Positions 36,581-44,677 of a stretch of DNA of 64,000 nt are shown piece after piece. Position 1 is the first letter of the stretch. Every line of letters begins with the position of its first letter. Source of the DNA: Arthrobacter sp. ISL-72. Its GTDB lineage: Bacteria; Actinomycetota; Actinomycetes; Actinomycetales; Micrococcaceae. The stretch spans positions 62,001-126,000 of the forward strand of contig NZ_JAGGPP010000006.1 of assembly GCF_018613755.1 (NCBI RefSeq). Reading direction: 5' to 3'. The position numbers and the translations under genes were made by a program. The notes under the pieces were generated by a model, which had not been told where the DNA came from, did no database searches, and saw only the letters and a list, made by a program, of their open reading frames with translations.

Positions 36581-36610
36581 TTGGAATTTTCGGAATGGCT
36601 GTTCTAAGAT
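36581..36610 (+). promoter_or_regulatory. Promoter of the first tRNA-Ala
   Basis: TTGGAA (36581-36586) and TAAGAT (36605-36610) are separated by 18 bases, upstream of an 80-base leader. Confidence 0.65.
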
Positions 36611-36690
36611 ATTTGAGTTGCTTCGGAGAGATCCGAACAAAGAATCGGGCCCGACAGCCAAAGCTGAAGGTGCCGGAGCAATACAAATTC

Positions 36691-36763
36691 GGGGCTGTGG
36701 CGCAGCTGGTAGCGCACCTGCATGGCATGCAGGGGGTCAGGGGTTCGAGTCCCCTCAGCTCCA
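36691..36763 (+). tRNA. tRNA-Ala (anticodon GGC), copy 1
   Basis: The acceptor stem GGGGCTG/CAGCTCC contains the G3-U70 pair that identifies tRNA-Ala. The anticodon stem CCTGC/GCAGG encloses ATGGCAT, giving GGC. The T arm is canonical, and CC follows the discriminator A without a full CCA. Confidence 0.97.
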
Positions 36764-36769
36764 CCGGAT

Positions 36770-36807
36770 AGTCCGCCGGAATCGAAAGATTCCGGCGGAC
36801 TTTTTTT
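36770..36807 (+). terminator. Rho-independent terminator after tRNA-Ala copy 1
   Basis: A 14-bp perfect stem (36770-36783 with 36788-36801) with a GAAA tetraloop is followed by seven T residues. Confidence 0.96.
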
Positions 36808-36872
36808 GTTTTCCGCCTCTCACCCGCCTCGGCGACGGCCTCGGTGAACTGCACGGCACGCGCCGTCGTCGA

Positions 36873-36902
36873 TTGGCGTCTTACACGATTGTGGTTTAAG
36901 AT
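36873..36902 (+). promoter_or_regulatory. Promoter of the second tRNA-Ala
   Basis: TTGGCG (36873-36878) and TAAGAT (36897-36902) are spaced by 18 bases, the same architecture and -10 sequence as the promoter of copy 1. Confidence 0.65.
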
Positions 36903-36946
36903 AATCAAGTTGCTTACGGAGATCGCTCCGAAAGGAACAAGAATTT

Positions 36947-37019
36947 GGGGCTGTGGCGCAGCTGGTAGCGCACCTGCATGGCATGCAGGGGGTCAGGGGT
37001 TCGAGTCCCCTCAGCTCCA
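36947..37019 (+). tRNA. tRNA-Ala (anticodon GGC), copy 2
   Basis: The 73-base mature sequence is identical to copy 1, including the G3-U70 pair and anticodon GGC. The leader preserves an AGTTGCTT-CGGAGA block also seen before copy 1. Confidence 0.97.
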
Positions 37020-37030
37020 CCAAATTCACC

Positions 37031-37067
37031 AGCAGAAGCCGCCCGACCGGGCGGCTTCTGCTGTTTA
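37031..37067 (+). terminator. Rho-independent terminator after tRNA-Ala copy 2
   Basis: A 14-bp stem (37031-37044 with 37049-37062) with loop GACC is followed by GTTT. Its sequence is unrelated to the terminator of copy 1. Confidence 0.9.
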
Positions 37068-37077
37068 ACCGCTCGAC

Positions 37078-37089
37078 TACGATGGGAGC
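37078..37089 (+). promoter_or_regulatory. -10 hexamer in front of the phnA remnant
   Basis: TACGAT (37078-37083) is exactly six bases before GTG 37090, the leaderless geometry seen at five other genes in the window. Confidence 0.5.
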
Positions 37090-37197
37090 GTGAATGACGC
37101 CCTGCCCCCTTGCCCTGAATGCTCGAGCGAATACACCTATGAAATGGGTGCGCTTGGTCCGATGCAGCTCAAATCCACTGTGGTCAAGAAAGCCTAG
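37090..37197 (+). pseudogene. Internally deleted phnA/yjdM-type gene remnant
   Basis: A 35-codon frame starting at GTG 37090 encodes the N-terminal zinc-ribbon half-site of PhnA/YjdM, with LPPCPECSSEYTYEMGAL, fused directly to its C-terminal end GPMQLKSTVVKKA and a stop. Full PhnA proteins are about 110 residues, with a second CPEC pair and a beta-barrel between these two segments. An in-frame deletion of roughly 75-80 codons at about 37156 therefore explains the fragment. Only one Cys pair remains, so zinc binding and function are probably lost. The start region and its -10 element are preserved. The next gene begins 46 bases later. Confidence 0.8.
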
Positions 37198-37243
37198 GAA
37201 AATCGCCGGTTACGAGGCGGCAGGCCCCGACGCGGCGGAGCCG

Positions 37244-38446
37244 GTGGAAGCGGGGCTCCAGACCGCGGATGTGGTGGTCATTGGTGCGGGCCAGGCCGGC
37301 TTGTCCGCTGCCTACCATCTGCAGCGGCGAGGCTTCCTGCCTGCAGGCCAAACCTCGGGCGGAGAGATGGCCGCCGAGTTCCCTGGCTCGTATGTCGTCC
37401 TGGACGCCGAAGCCGGACCAGAGGGAGCCTGGAGGCACCGCTGGCAGAGCCTCCGGATGGCGACCGTCAACGGCATCAGCGACCTGCCGGGGATCCCCAA
37501 ACCGGACATCGACCCCGCCGAGCCAAGCTCAGGCTTTCTCTCCCGCTATTTCGGTGACTACGAAGAGGGGCTCGGGCTGAACGTCGTGCGGCCTGTTAAG
37601 GTTCATTCGGTCTCCCGCGAGGACAACGACCCATCCGGGCGGCTGAGGATCGGGACCTCCGCCGGAAAATGGTCGGCACGGGCGGTCATCAACGCCACAG
37701 GCACCTGGACCAGGCCGTTCTGGCCCATCTACCCGGGCCAGTCGTCCTTCCGGGGAAGGCAGCTGCATGTGGCCGACTACGTGGCAGCCGAGGAGTTCCG
37801 CGGGCAGCACGTCATCGTGGTAGGCGGCGGCATTTCCGCCGTCGGCCTCCTTGACGAAATTTCCCAGGTGACGTCCACAAGGTGGTTCACCCGCCGGGAA
37901 CCGGTGTGGCGTGATGCCGCTTTTGACCAGAAGGCGGGGCACGACGCCGTCGCGCTCGTTGATGAGCGCGTCCGGCTGGGATTGCCACCACAGAGTGTCG
38001 TTTCAGTGACCGGGCTCATCTCGACGCCTTCGCTGCGCGCGGCAGCCGAGCGCGGCGTCCTGGACCGCCACCCGATGTTCACCGGGATTGAGCCCACCCG
38101 CGTCCGGCTGGCCGACGGGAGCTTCCTGGCAGCCGGGGTGATCCTCTGGGCCACCGGTTTCCGGGCCGAGCTGGAACACCTCGCGCCGTTGCACCTGCGC
38201 GGACCGGGAGGCGGAATCGCCATGGACGGCACCCAGGTGGCGGCAGAGAAGCGGGTCCACCTGATTGGCTACGGGCCATCGTCGTCCACCATAGGCGCCA
38301 ACCGGGCCGGGCGGTCGGCCGTGGCAGGCATCCTGAAGATGCTCGAACACTGCAGCCCTGACCCCGGCCCCGACCGCAGCCTTGACTCCGGCACCCCGGG
38401 GCGAGCGGATCCGGGCATCCCGTTTCACGGTAGGTTTACTGGGTAG
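37244..38446 (+). CDS. FAD/NAD(P)-dependent oxidoreductase
   Basis: The ~400-residue protein is a flavoprotein of the FMO/thioredoxin-reductase-like type. The N-terminal FAD-binding Rossmann motif is VVVIGAGQAGLSAAYHL. GTWTRPFWPIYPG resembles the linker motif of flavin monooxygenase-like enzymes. A second dinucleotide motif, HVIVVGGGISAVGLL, is at about residue 190, and ILWATGFRAELEHL marks the end. The substrate is unknown. The start is uncertain: GTG 37244 has GGCGGAG only a few bases upstream, and an earlier in-frame start would overlap the phnA remnant. It may be transcribed from the promoter that once served phnA. Confidence 0.85.
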   Translation: MEAGLQTADVVVIGAGQAGLSAAYHLQRRGFLPAGQTSGGEMAAEFPGSYVVLDAEAGPEGAWRHRWQSLRMATVNGISDLPGIPKPDIDPAEPSSGFLSRYFGDYEEGLGLNVVRPVKVHSVSREDNDPSGRLRIGTSAGKWSARAVINATGTWTRPFWPIYPGQSSFRGRQLHVADYVAAEEFRGQHVIVVGGGISAVGLLDEISQVTSTRWFTRREPVWRDAAFDQKAGHDAVALVDERVRLGLPPQSVVSVTGLISTPSLRAAAERGVLDRHPMFTGIEPTRVRLADGSFLAAGVILWATGFRAELEHLAPLHLRGPGGGIAMDGTQVAAEKRVHLIGYGPSSSTIGANRAGRSAVAGILKMLEHCSPDPGPDRSLDSGTPGRADPGIPFHGRFTG

Positions 38447-38508
38447 CTTCCCACCAGGTTGAGGGGTGCCGGGAGCGTAAGAACGGCAGACAGAGAAAAG
38501 GCGGCAGC

Positions 38509-39657
38509 TTGCAGGTGGCGGACAACAGCGTGGAATCAGTCCTCTCCGGCTTGCGCCGGTTTCCCGATGTTGAGGCCGCCAACCTGCAGGCCTGGGATGC
38601 AACGGACAAGCTCCTGCTCGAAACAGCCGCGGAACTGCTGACACCCGGCAGCCGCATCGCGGTAATCGGTGACCGCTACGGGGCCCTGACGCTGGGCGCA
38701 CTGGCCGCGTACGGCGTCAGGGACGTTCGTGTCCACCAGGACCTCATCACGGGGGAGCGGGCGCTGCGCAACAACGCCGCCGCCCTGGGCATCGCGGACG
38801 GCTTTGAGCAGTTGCCGCTCGGGCCGGCCCTGCTAAGCGGCGCCGACGCGGTGCTGATGCAGCTGCCGAAGACCCTTGCCGAACTGGCGGAAATGGCCGA
38901 CGCTGTGGCCCGCTATGCTGCGCCGCACACTGTCCTGTTCGCCGGCGGCAGGATCAAGCACATGAGCCTTGGCATGAACACCGTTCTTCAACGCCGGTTC
39001 AGTGACGTCCAGCCCCAACTGGCCCGGCAGAAATCGAGGGTCCTGGTCGCCCGGAACGCCCCCCCGGTTACGGGAGAGCCGCCGTTTCCGGTCGTCGACC
39101 GGATCAGCGAGCTGGACCTCACCGTCTGCGCACGGGGGGCAGTGTTCGCCGGCACCAAGCTGGACATCGGGACCCGGTTCCTGCTGCGGTTCCTGCCCGA
39201 CATGCCCTCGGCGGAGAACGTCGTTGACCTGGGGTGCGGGACCGGAATCCTGGCCGCGATGTATGCCAGAAGCCATCCGGGATCGGCAGTCACGGCGACC
39301 GACCAATCAGCTGCCGCCGTCGATTCTGCCCGGGCCACCGCGGAGGCCAACGGCCTGGCGGGGCAGGTCACCGTGCTTCAGGACGATGCCATGGACTCCG
39401 TGCCGGACGGAAGCGCGGACCTTATCCTGTTGAATCCGCCGTTCCACCTGGGAGCCAGCGTCCATGCCGGGGCGGGGCTGAAACTGATCCGTGCCGCGGG
39501 AAGGGTGCTGGCACCGGGTGGCGAACTCTGGACCGTGTACAACAGCCACCTGCAATATCTGCCGGCCTTGGAACGCTTTGTAGGTCCCACCCGGGTCGCG
39601 GGCAAAAACGCCAAGTTTACGGTTGCGGTCAGCACGGGGCGTACCCCGCACCCGTAG
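38509..39657 (+). CDS. RsmC/RlmG-like class I methyltransferase
   Basis: The 382-residue protein has the two-domain layout of the RsmC/RlmG 23S/16S rRNA guanine-N2 methyltransferases: a degenerate N-terminal methyltransferase-like domain (about 1-190) and a catalytic C-terminal domain. Motif I is VVDLGCGTGILAAMYA near residue 238 and the catalytic NPPFHLG is near residue 311. Which rRNA base it modifies cannot be decided here. TTG 38509 is placed seven bases behind AAAGG; GTG 38515 is the alternative. It follows the oxidoreductase after 62 bases. Confidence 0.88.
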   Translation: MQVADNSVESVLSGLRRFPDVEAANLQAWDATDKLLLETAAELLTPGSRIAVIGDRYGALTLGALAAYGVRDVRVHQDLITGERALRNNAAALGIADGFEQLPLGPALLSGADAVLMQLPKTLAELAEMADAVARYAAPHTVLFAGGRIKHMSLGMNTVLQRRFSDVQPQLARQKSRVLVARNAPPVTGEPPFPVVDRISELDLTVCARGAVFAGTKLDIGTRFLLRFLPDMPSAENVVDLGCGTGILAAMYARSHPGSAVTATDQSAAAVDSARATAEANGLAGQVTVLQDDAMDSVPDGSADLILLNPPFHLGASVHAGAGLKLIRAAGRVLAPGGELWTVYNSHLQYLPALERFVGPTRVAGKNAKFTVAVSTGRTPHP

Positions 39658-39820
39658 CACCTCCCAACCAGGTGGCTCGTGGCAAAAAGACCGGCCGGCA
39701 TCCGGCACAGCAGGAAAAGCGCCCCGCCCCGAAGTCCGCGTGTGAGCGTACCGCCTTACGCGCGCGTAACGTACGATTCAAGCATCAGTAGTGCATAACC
39801 GAAGAATTTTAGGGGAATCC

Positions 39821-41074
39821 GTGACTGAGATCCGCACGCCGACACCGAGGCGCGGAACCAATTTGCCCCGCATGGGGGACTTCAATCTCACGGTGATTCT
39901 GGACGCCATCAGGCGCTCTTCGGGGGGCCTCAGCCGGGTGGAACTCGCCCAGATCGTGGGCCTGTCCCCGCAGACGATCTCCAACATCTCGCGGCGCCTG
40001 CTCGACCAAAACCTCATCGTGGAAGCCGGCAAGGAAGGCAGCGGGCCGGGCAAGCCGCGCACCATTCTCCGGCTGAACCCTGCCGGAATGTACGCCGTTG
40101 GAGTCCACCTTGACCCGGCCGTCACCACCTTCGTGGTGCTGGATCTGGTGGGGTCCGTGGTCAGGCACTCAAGGATCAATACCCCCGGAGCCAGCGACCC
40201 CGACGGGATCATCGCCATCATCGCCACCGAAATCAAGGACCTGGTCTCCGCCTCCGGGGTTGATCCGGAGAAGATCGCCGGACTGGGCGTGGCAGCCCCC
40301 GGCCCGATCAACCTTGACGAGGGCACCGTGGTGGACCCGCCGCTGCTGCTCGGCTGGGACCATGTGCCCCTGCGCGACGCCCTTGCCGAGGCCACCGGAC
40401 TGTCCACCCTGGTGGACAAGGACGTCACCAGCGCCGCCGTCGCCGAAACCTGGGCGGGCGGCCCCAGCGGTTCCGGCAGTTTCATCTTTATGTACATGGG
40501 CACCGGCATCGGGTGCGGCATCGTCCTGAACGACGAAGTAGTCCGCGGCACCTCGGGCAATGCCGGCGAGATCGGGCACATCATTGTTGATCCCGACGGA
40601 CCGTCCTGTGACTGCGGGCTGCGTGGATGCGTGAAATCAAGCAGCATCCCGCAGGTCCTGGTGGCGCAGGCCGAGTCCGCCGGCGTGCTGGAGGTTGTGC
40701 GGCACCCCTCGGGTGCGCTGGACATCCAGGAGAGCTTCGCGAAACTCTGCGACGCAGCAGACGCCGGGAACACCACGGCGGCCGGGATCATTGATCACTC
40801 CGCCGTCCTCGTTGCCCGCGCGGTGGCTGTTGTCACCAACACGCTCGACGTCGAGAGGGTGGTGTTCGGCGGACCGTTCTGGAGTCTTCTCGCAGAGAGG
40901 TACCTTGACCGGGTTCCGGACTTATTGACGGAGAACAGCGCGGCCCGCGAGATCCACGGCATAGAAGTTGTGGGCACGGGGGTTGGCGAGGACGTCGGAG
41001 CCGTCGGGGCCGCCTGCCTGGTGCTCGAGCACACTCTGGCGCCACGGGCCCAACGGCTGCTGCTTGAAGGCTGA
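39821..41074 (+). CDS. ROK-family transcriptional regulator
   Basis: The 417-residue protein has an N-terminal winged helix-turn-helix (about residues 18-75, GLSRVELAQIVGLSPQTISNISRRLL) and a C-terminal ROK sugar-kinase-like domain. The ROK zinc motif is present as CDCGLRGC (near residue 268). The segments GVAAPGPIN, GTGIGCGIV and GNAGEIGHI are conserved. Regulators of this type bind a sugar or sugar phosphate and control nearby sugar-uptake genes. The adjoining ABC transporter genes make them the likely targets. GTG 39821 follows AGGGGA, and an ATG at 39791 is rejected because it lacks a ribosome site. Confidence 0.92.
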   Translation: MTEIRTPTPRRGTNLPRMGDFNLTVILDAIRRSSGGLSRVELAQIVGLSPQTISNISRRLLDQNLIVEAGKEGSGPGKPRTILRLNPAGMYAVGVHLDPAVTTFVVLDLVGSVVRHSRINTPGASDPDGIIAIIATEIKDLVSASGVDPEKIAGLGVAAPGPINLDEGTVVDPPLLLGWDHVPLRDALAEATGLSTLVDKDVTSAAVAETWAGGPSGSGSFIFMYMGTGIGCGIVLNDEVVRGTSGNAGEIGHIIVDPDGPSCDCGLRGCVKSSSIPQVLVAQAESAGVLEVVRHPSGALDIQESFAKLCDAADAGNTTAAGIIDHSAVLVARAVAVVTNTLDVERVVFGGPFWSLLAERYLDRVPDLLTENSAAREIHGIEVVGTGVGEDVGAVGAACLVLEHTLAPRAQRLLLEG

Positions 41075-41110
41075 GGATCCGCTCCCGCTGCTTTGTGCGG
41101 GATATTAACC

Positions 41111-41120
41111 TGAAATTTCA
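41111..41120 (+). promoter_or_regulatory. Candidate operator of the sugar ABC transporter genes
   Basis: TGAAATTTCA is a perfect 10-base palindrome in an A/T-rich spot of the 106-base gap between the ROK gene and the transporter operon. ROK regulators commonly bind A/T-rich palindromes, so this is a reasonable operator candidate; the link is inference. Confidence 0.4.
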
Positions 41121-41180
41121 TACAGGCTGGGGCCAGCTGGAGGATATTGGGGGCTGCAGCCGCTCGGAGATTGGAGCGTC

Positions 41181-42536
41181 ATGCACCGCCCTGCCAAAAT
41201 ACTCATGGCACTGTTGTCCGCGGCAGTCCTGCTGGCAACATCGGCCTGCTCCCCGGAGCAGCCGGCCGCCGAGAACCGGGTCCTGAAGATCGTCTATCAA
41301 AAGACTGACTCCTTCACGGCCCTGGACACCCTGTTCAAGGACGCCAAGAAGGAATTCGAAGCTGCCAACCAGGGCACCACTGTTGAGCTGCAGCCGATCG
41401 AGGCGAACGACGACGACTATGGCACCAAGCTTGCGCTGGCCCTGAGGTCGACGGAAACCGCTCCCGACGTCTTTTACGAGGACACCTTCAAAGTGCGGTC
41501 GGACGTCGACGCCGGGTACCTCCTGAAGCTGGACAGCTACCTTGAGAAATGGGACGACTGGAAGACCTACAATGAAGCCGCCAAAGCGGCCGGCACCGGA
41601 GACGACGGCGGCATTTACGCCGTCCCGCTGGGCACCGACACCCGCGGCATCTGGTACAACAAGAAAGTCCTGCAGAAGGCAGGAATTTCGCTGCCGTGGC
41701 AACCCCGGAACTGGGACGAAATCCTTGACGCTGCCCGCAAAATGAAAGCGGCGGATCCGTCAGTGGTCCCCTTCAACATGTACGCCGGCAAGGCCTCCGG
41801 CGAGGGCACCGTGATGCAAAGCTTCTACGAGCTTTTGTACGGCACGGACAGTCAGCTGTATGACCAGCAGGAGAAAAAATGGGTGGTGGGTTCCCAGGGA
41901 TTCACCGATTCGCTGGCGTTCCTGAAAACTCTCTACGACGAAAAGCTGGCGGTCACGCCCGCCGAGGCGCTCGACGCGAATGTTTGGAAGAAAGTCTTCG
42001 GCGAATGGCTGCCGCAGGGCAAAATGGGCGCAGTCGTGGAAGGTTCCTACTCGCCGTCGTTCTGGCAGAAGGACGGAAGTTACGAGTGGGAAGGCTACGC
42101 GGAAGACATGGGTGTGGCCAAATTCCCCACCCAGCGGGGGCAGGAACCGGGCGGCGTCAGCATGTCGGGCGGCTGGACCCTGGCTGTCGGTGCCGATTCC
42201 GCGCATCCTGACCAGGCGTTCCAGTTCATGACCACGGCGCTGAATAAGAAGAACTCTCTGGCGTTCACCATTGCCAGTTCCCAGATCGCGGTCCGGTCCG
42301 ACGTCGCCGCCGAACCGGACTATCTGGCGGCCAATCCATTCGTAAAGGACGTGTCGGAGCTCGTTTCCGTCACCCACTACCGGCCCGCCACGGCGGACTA
42401 TCCGCGGATCTCCTCCGCCGTCCAGGTTGCCACCGAAGCCGTGATCACCGGCGCCCTCTCGCCGGAGGCGGCAGCCGAGCAGTACGACAAGACCATCAGG
42501 GACCAGGTGGGTGACGCCAAGGTCCTGCAGAAATAA
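41181..42536 (+). CDS. ABC transporter extracellular sugar-binding lipoprotein
   Basis: The 451-residue protein has a lipoprotein signal peptide with lipobox ATSAC and the lipidated Cys at residue 23. The rest is a family-1 solute-binding protein: ALRSTETAPDVFYEDTFKV, GIYAVPLGTDTRGIWYNKKVL and GGWTLAVGADSAHPDQA are typical. It captures an oligosaccharide or sugar at the cell surface and hands it to the two permeases that follow. The sugar is unknown. It lies downstream of the ROK regulator and is the first gene of the transporter operon. Confidence 0.94.
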   Translation: MHRPAKILMALLSAAVLLATSACSPEQPAAENRVLKIVYQKTDSFTALDTLFKDAKKEFEAANQGTTVELQPIEANDDDYGTKLALALRSTETAPDVFYEDTFKVRSDVDAGYLLKLDSYLEKWDDWKTYNEAAKAAGTGDDGGIYAVPLGTDTRGIWYNKKVLQKAGISLPWQPRNWDEILDAARKMKAADPSVVPFNMYAGKASGEGTVMQSFYELLYGTDSQLYDQQEKKWVVGSQGFTDSLAFLKTLYDEKLAVTPAEALDANVWKKVFGEWLPQGKMGAVVEGSYSPSFWQKDGSYEWEGYAEDMGVAKFPTQRGQEPGGVSMSGGWTLAVGADSAHPDQAFQFMTTALNKKNSLAFTIASSQIAVRSDVAAEPDYLAANPFVKDVSELVSVTHYRPATADYPRISSAVQVATEAVITGALSPEAAAEQYDKTIRDQVGDAKVLQK

Positions 42537-42539
42537 CGC

Positions 42540-43421
42540 GTGGGTGCGTCCAAGCCCTTCCGGCAGCAGCTCCGGCTGCTGCCGGTTGTGCCCTCCGTCC
42601 TGCTGCTCCTCCTTTTCCTGGCCGCGCCTGTCCTGTGGTCCTTCCACGCGTCCTTCACGAACGCGGCCCTCACCGGCCGGAACGCCCGGAATCCGGCCTG
42701 GACCGGCCTCGATAATTACGAGCGGCTGCTGACCGACTCCGCATTCCCGGCATCGGTTTTCCTCACGGTTGTCTTCGTGGTGGCCTCCGCGATCGTGGGC
42801 CAGAACCTGCTGGGACTGCTGATCGCCGGGTTGATGACGCGTGCCCGGAAGCCCGTGTCCGCCGTCGTGGGAACGGCCGTGGTGGCGGCCTGGGTCCTTC
42901 CCGAGATTGTTGCCGCGTTCGCCGCCTACGCCTATTTCAGCAAGGACGGAACGCTGAACCAGCTGCTCGCGGGTGCAGGCTGGAGCGGTGCCGACTGGCT
43001 CTATGCCTTCCCCATGGTGGCCGTGGTGCTCGCCAACATCTGGCGCGGCACCGCCTTCTCCATGCTGGTGTACCGCGCCGCCCTCGCCGACGTGCCGCAG
43101 GACATCTCCGAGGCCGCCCTGATGGACGGCGCCTCGGGGTGGCAGCGCCTGGTGTTCGTCACCCTGCCGTTGATCCGGTCCAGCATTGCCACCAACCTCA
43201 TGCTCGTGACCCTGCAGACCCTGGCCGTCTTCACGCTGATCTGGGTGATGACAGCCGGCGGACCGTCCAATACCAGCACCACCTTGCCGGTCCTTGCCTA
43301 CCAGGAGGCGTTCAAGTTCGGAGACATCGGGTACGGCACCGCCATAGCGTCCGTGCTCATCGTCCTGGGCCTGGTGTTCGGGATTGCCTACGTCCGGCTG
43401 CTCAAGGGGGACAAGCGATGA
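42540..43421 (+). CDS. Sugar ABC transporter permease, MalF/UgpA type
   Basis: The 293-residue membrane protein has six predicted helices and the cytoplasmic EAA loop SEAALMDGASGWQRLVFVTLP, which docks the ATPase. It starts with GTG 42540, four bases after the binding-protein stop, without a clear ribosome site, so it is probably translationally coupled. Its end overlaps the next gene by four bases (ATGA). Confidence 0.93.
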   Translation: MGASKPFRQQLRLLPVVPSVLLLLLFLAAPVLWSFHASFTNAALTGRNARNPAWTGLDNYERLLTDSAFPASVFLTVVFVVASAIVGQNLLGLLIAGLMTRARKPVSAVVGTAVVAAWVLPEIVAAFAAYAYFSKDGTLNQLLAGAGWSGADWLYAFPMVAVVLANIWRGTAFSMLVYRAALADVPQDISEAALMDGASGWQRLVFVTLPLIRSSIATNLMLVTLQTLAVFTLIWVMTAGGPSNTSTTLPVLAYQEAFKFGDIGYGTAIASVLIVLGLVFGIAYVRLLKGDKR

Positions 43422-44293
43422 CGACGACGGAACGGACCGCGCGGCAGGCAGCAAGCGGGAGACTGGCCTCGTCGAAGCGCCGCCCGCGCAGCACCCCGGC
43501 AGACGCGGCGCTGATGCTGATCGGCGCCTGCTTCCTGCTGCCGCTGCTGTGGCTCGTCCTTGCCTCGCTGGATACGAACGCCGGCTACCAGACCCGGCTG
43601 CCCGGCAACGCTTCGCTCACCAACTTCGCAGCTGTCCTTACGCCGGAGTTGCTGCTCCGGCCGCTCTGGAACAGCCTGCTGCTTTCCGCCGGAACCGCAA
43701 CAGTGACCCTGTTGGCCGCCGTGCTGGCGGCCTACCCGCTCTCGCGGTTCCAGTCCAGGTTCAACAGGCCGTTCCTGTACTCAATCCTGTGCGGAACCTG
43801 CCTGCCCATCACCGCGATCATGGTTCCGGTCTACGGCCTGTTCGTCCAACTGAGGCTGCTGGACTCCATGCCTTCGACCGTTCTCTTCATGGCGGCCACG
43901 GCGCTGCCAATGGCCATCTGGATGACCAAGAACTTCATGGACACGGTGCCCCTCTCGCTGGAGGAAGCTGCATGGATGGACGGCGCCTCCGGGCTGACGG
44001 CCCTGCGCACCGTGGTGCTGCCGCTCATGCGCCAGGGCCTCGGCGTGGTGTTCATCTTCGTTTTCATCCAGACCTGGGGCAACTTCTTCGTGCCCTTCAT
44101 ACTCCTGCTGTCCCCGTCGAAGCAGCCAGCGTCCGTTTCGATCTTCAGCTTCTTCGGCCAGCATGGAGCCATCGCCTACGGCCAGCTGGCCGCATTCTCC
44201 ATCCTCTATTCGATTCCGGTCCTGGTCCTCTACGTACTGGTGGCACGCGGGGCCGGCGGATCGTTTGCGCTGTCAGGCGCGATGAAGGGCTGA
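43418..44293 (+). CDS. Sugar ABC transporter permease, MalG/UgpE type
   Basis: The 291-residue second permease has a basic N-terminus, six helices and the EAA loop LEEAAWMDGASGLTALRTVVLP. It pairs with the preceding permease to form the channel. No ATP-binding subunit follows, so a shared MsiK-like ATPase encoded elsewhere must energise the system, as is known for many actinobacterial sugar importers. The ATG overlaps the stop of the first permease in ATGA. Confidence 0.93.
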   Translation: MTTTERTARQAASGRLASSKRRPRSTPADAALMLIGACFLLPLLWLVLASLDTNAGYQTRLPGNASLTNFAAVLTPELLLRPLWNSLLLSAGTATVTLLAAVLAAYPLSRFQSRFNRPFLYSILCGTCLPITAIMVPVYGLFVQLRLLDSMPSTVLFMAATALPMAIWMTKNFMDTVPLSLEEAAWMDGASGLTALRTVVLPLMRQGLGVVFIFVFIQTWGNFFVPFILLLSPSKQPASVSIFSFFGQHGAIAYGQLAAFSILYSIPVLVLYVLVARGAGGSFALSGAMKG

Positions 44294-44315
44294 AGCCCTT
44301 CAAGGAAGGAGCCCG

Positions 44316-44543
44316 TCAGTCGATGTCTTCGAAAACCGTTCCAAACGGGATGCTGTCGTCCAGGTGCGCCTGATGGTCATGGGGATGGAACACGACCCGC
44401 ACCCCGTGCAACTTGTCGGCCGCCGACTGCATGAGGATCGGCCGGACGGTGTTGATGAAACTCTCGCTCTTGCCGGCGAGATACTCCTCGTAACTGGCTG
44501 GAAGCTGAATCATCCCCTCAGGATAGTCCCGCACGGCCCGCAT
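44316..44543 (-). CDS. Small hypothetical protein
   Basis: The 75-residue product (MRAVRDYPEGMIQLPASYEEY...) has mixed polarity, a His-rich patch RVVFHPHDHQAHLDD and an acidic C-terminus, and no signal or membrane segment. I do not recognise it. The ATG at 44543 has GGGGAG eight bases upstream. That sequence is one arm of an inverted repeat (44542-44559), so the ribosome site could be masked in the mRNA. An ATG at 44513 is an alternative. It is convergent with the ABC operon and divergent from the MoxR gene. Confidence 0.6.
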   Translation of the reverse strand: MRAVRDYPEGMIQLPASYEEYLAGKSESFINTVRPILMQSAADKLHGVRVVFHPHDHQAHLDDSIPFGTVFEDID

Positions 44544-44585
44544 GGGGAGGGCTCCCCATTGTGGAATCCGGAGCCGGCGGCTTGG

Positions 44586-44592
44586 ATAGTAT
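44586..44592. promoter_or_regulatory. Candidate shared -10 element for divergent transcription
   Basis: ATAGTAT contains TAGTAT on the plus strand (44587-44592) and TACTAT on the minus strand (44586-44591). It lies between the small minus-strand gene and the MoxR operon, about 40 bases from the first and 85 from the second. Confidence 0.4.
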
Positions 44593-44677
44593 GGCCCGTG
44601 GCGGGCGTCATACGGCCGCCGGCGATTTGCGGCAGCAGCAGCGGCCGGTCATGAACAGTAAACCAGGGGGAATTCCA

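Noticed and set aside
37094..37243. An upstream extension of the FAD oxidoreductase beginning near 37094
   Set aside because: It would run out of frame through the phnA remnant, has no conserved sequence, and delays the Rossmann motif far beyond its usual N-terminal position.
41760..43454. A minus-strand frame of about 564 codons opposite the ABC transporter genes
   Set aside because: It is antisense to clearly conserved genes; its His/Gly/Arg/Gln-rich composition shows no family.
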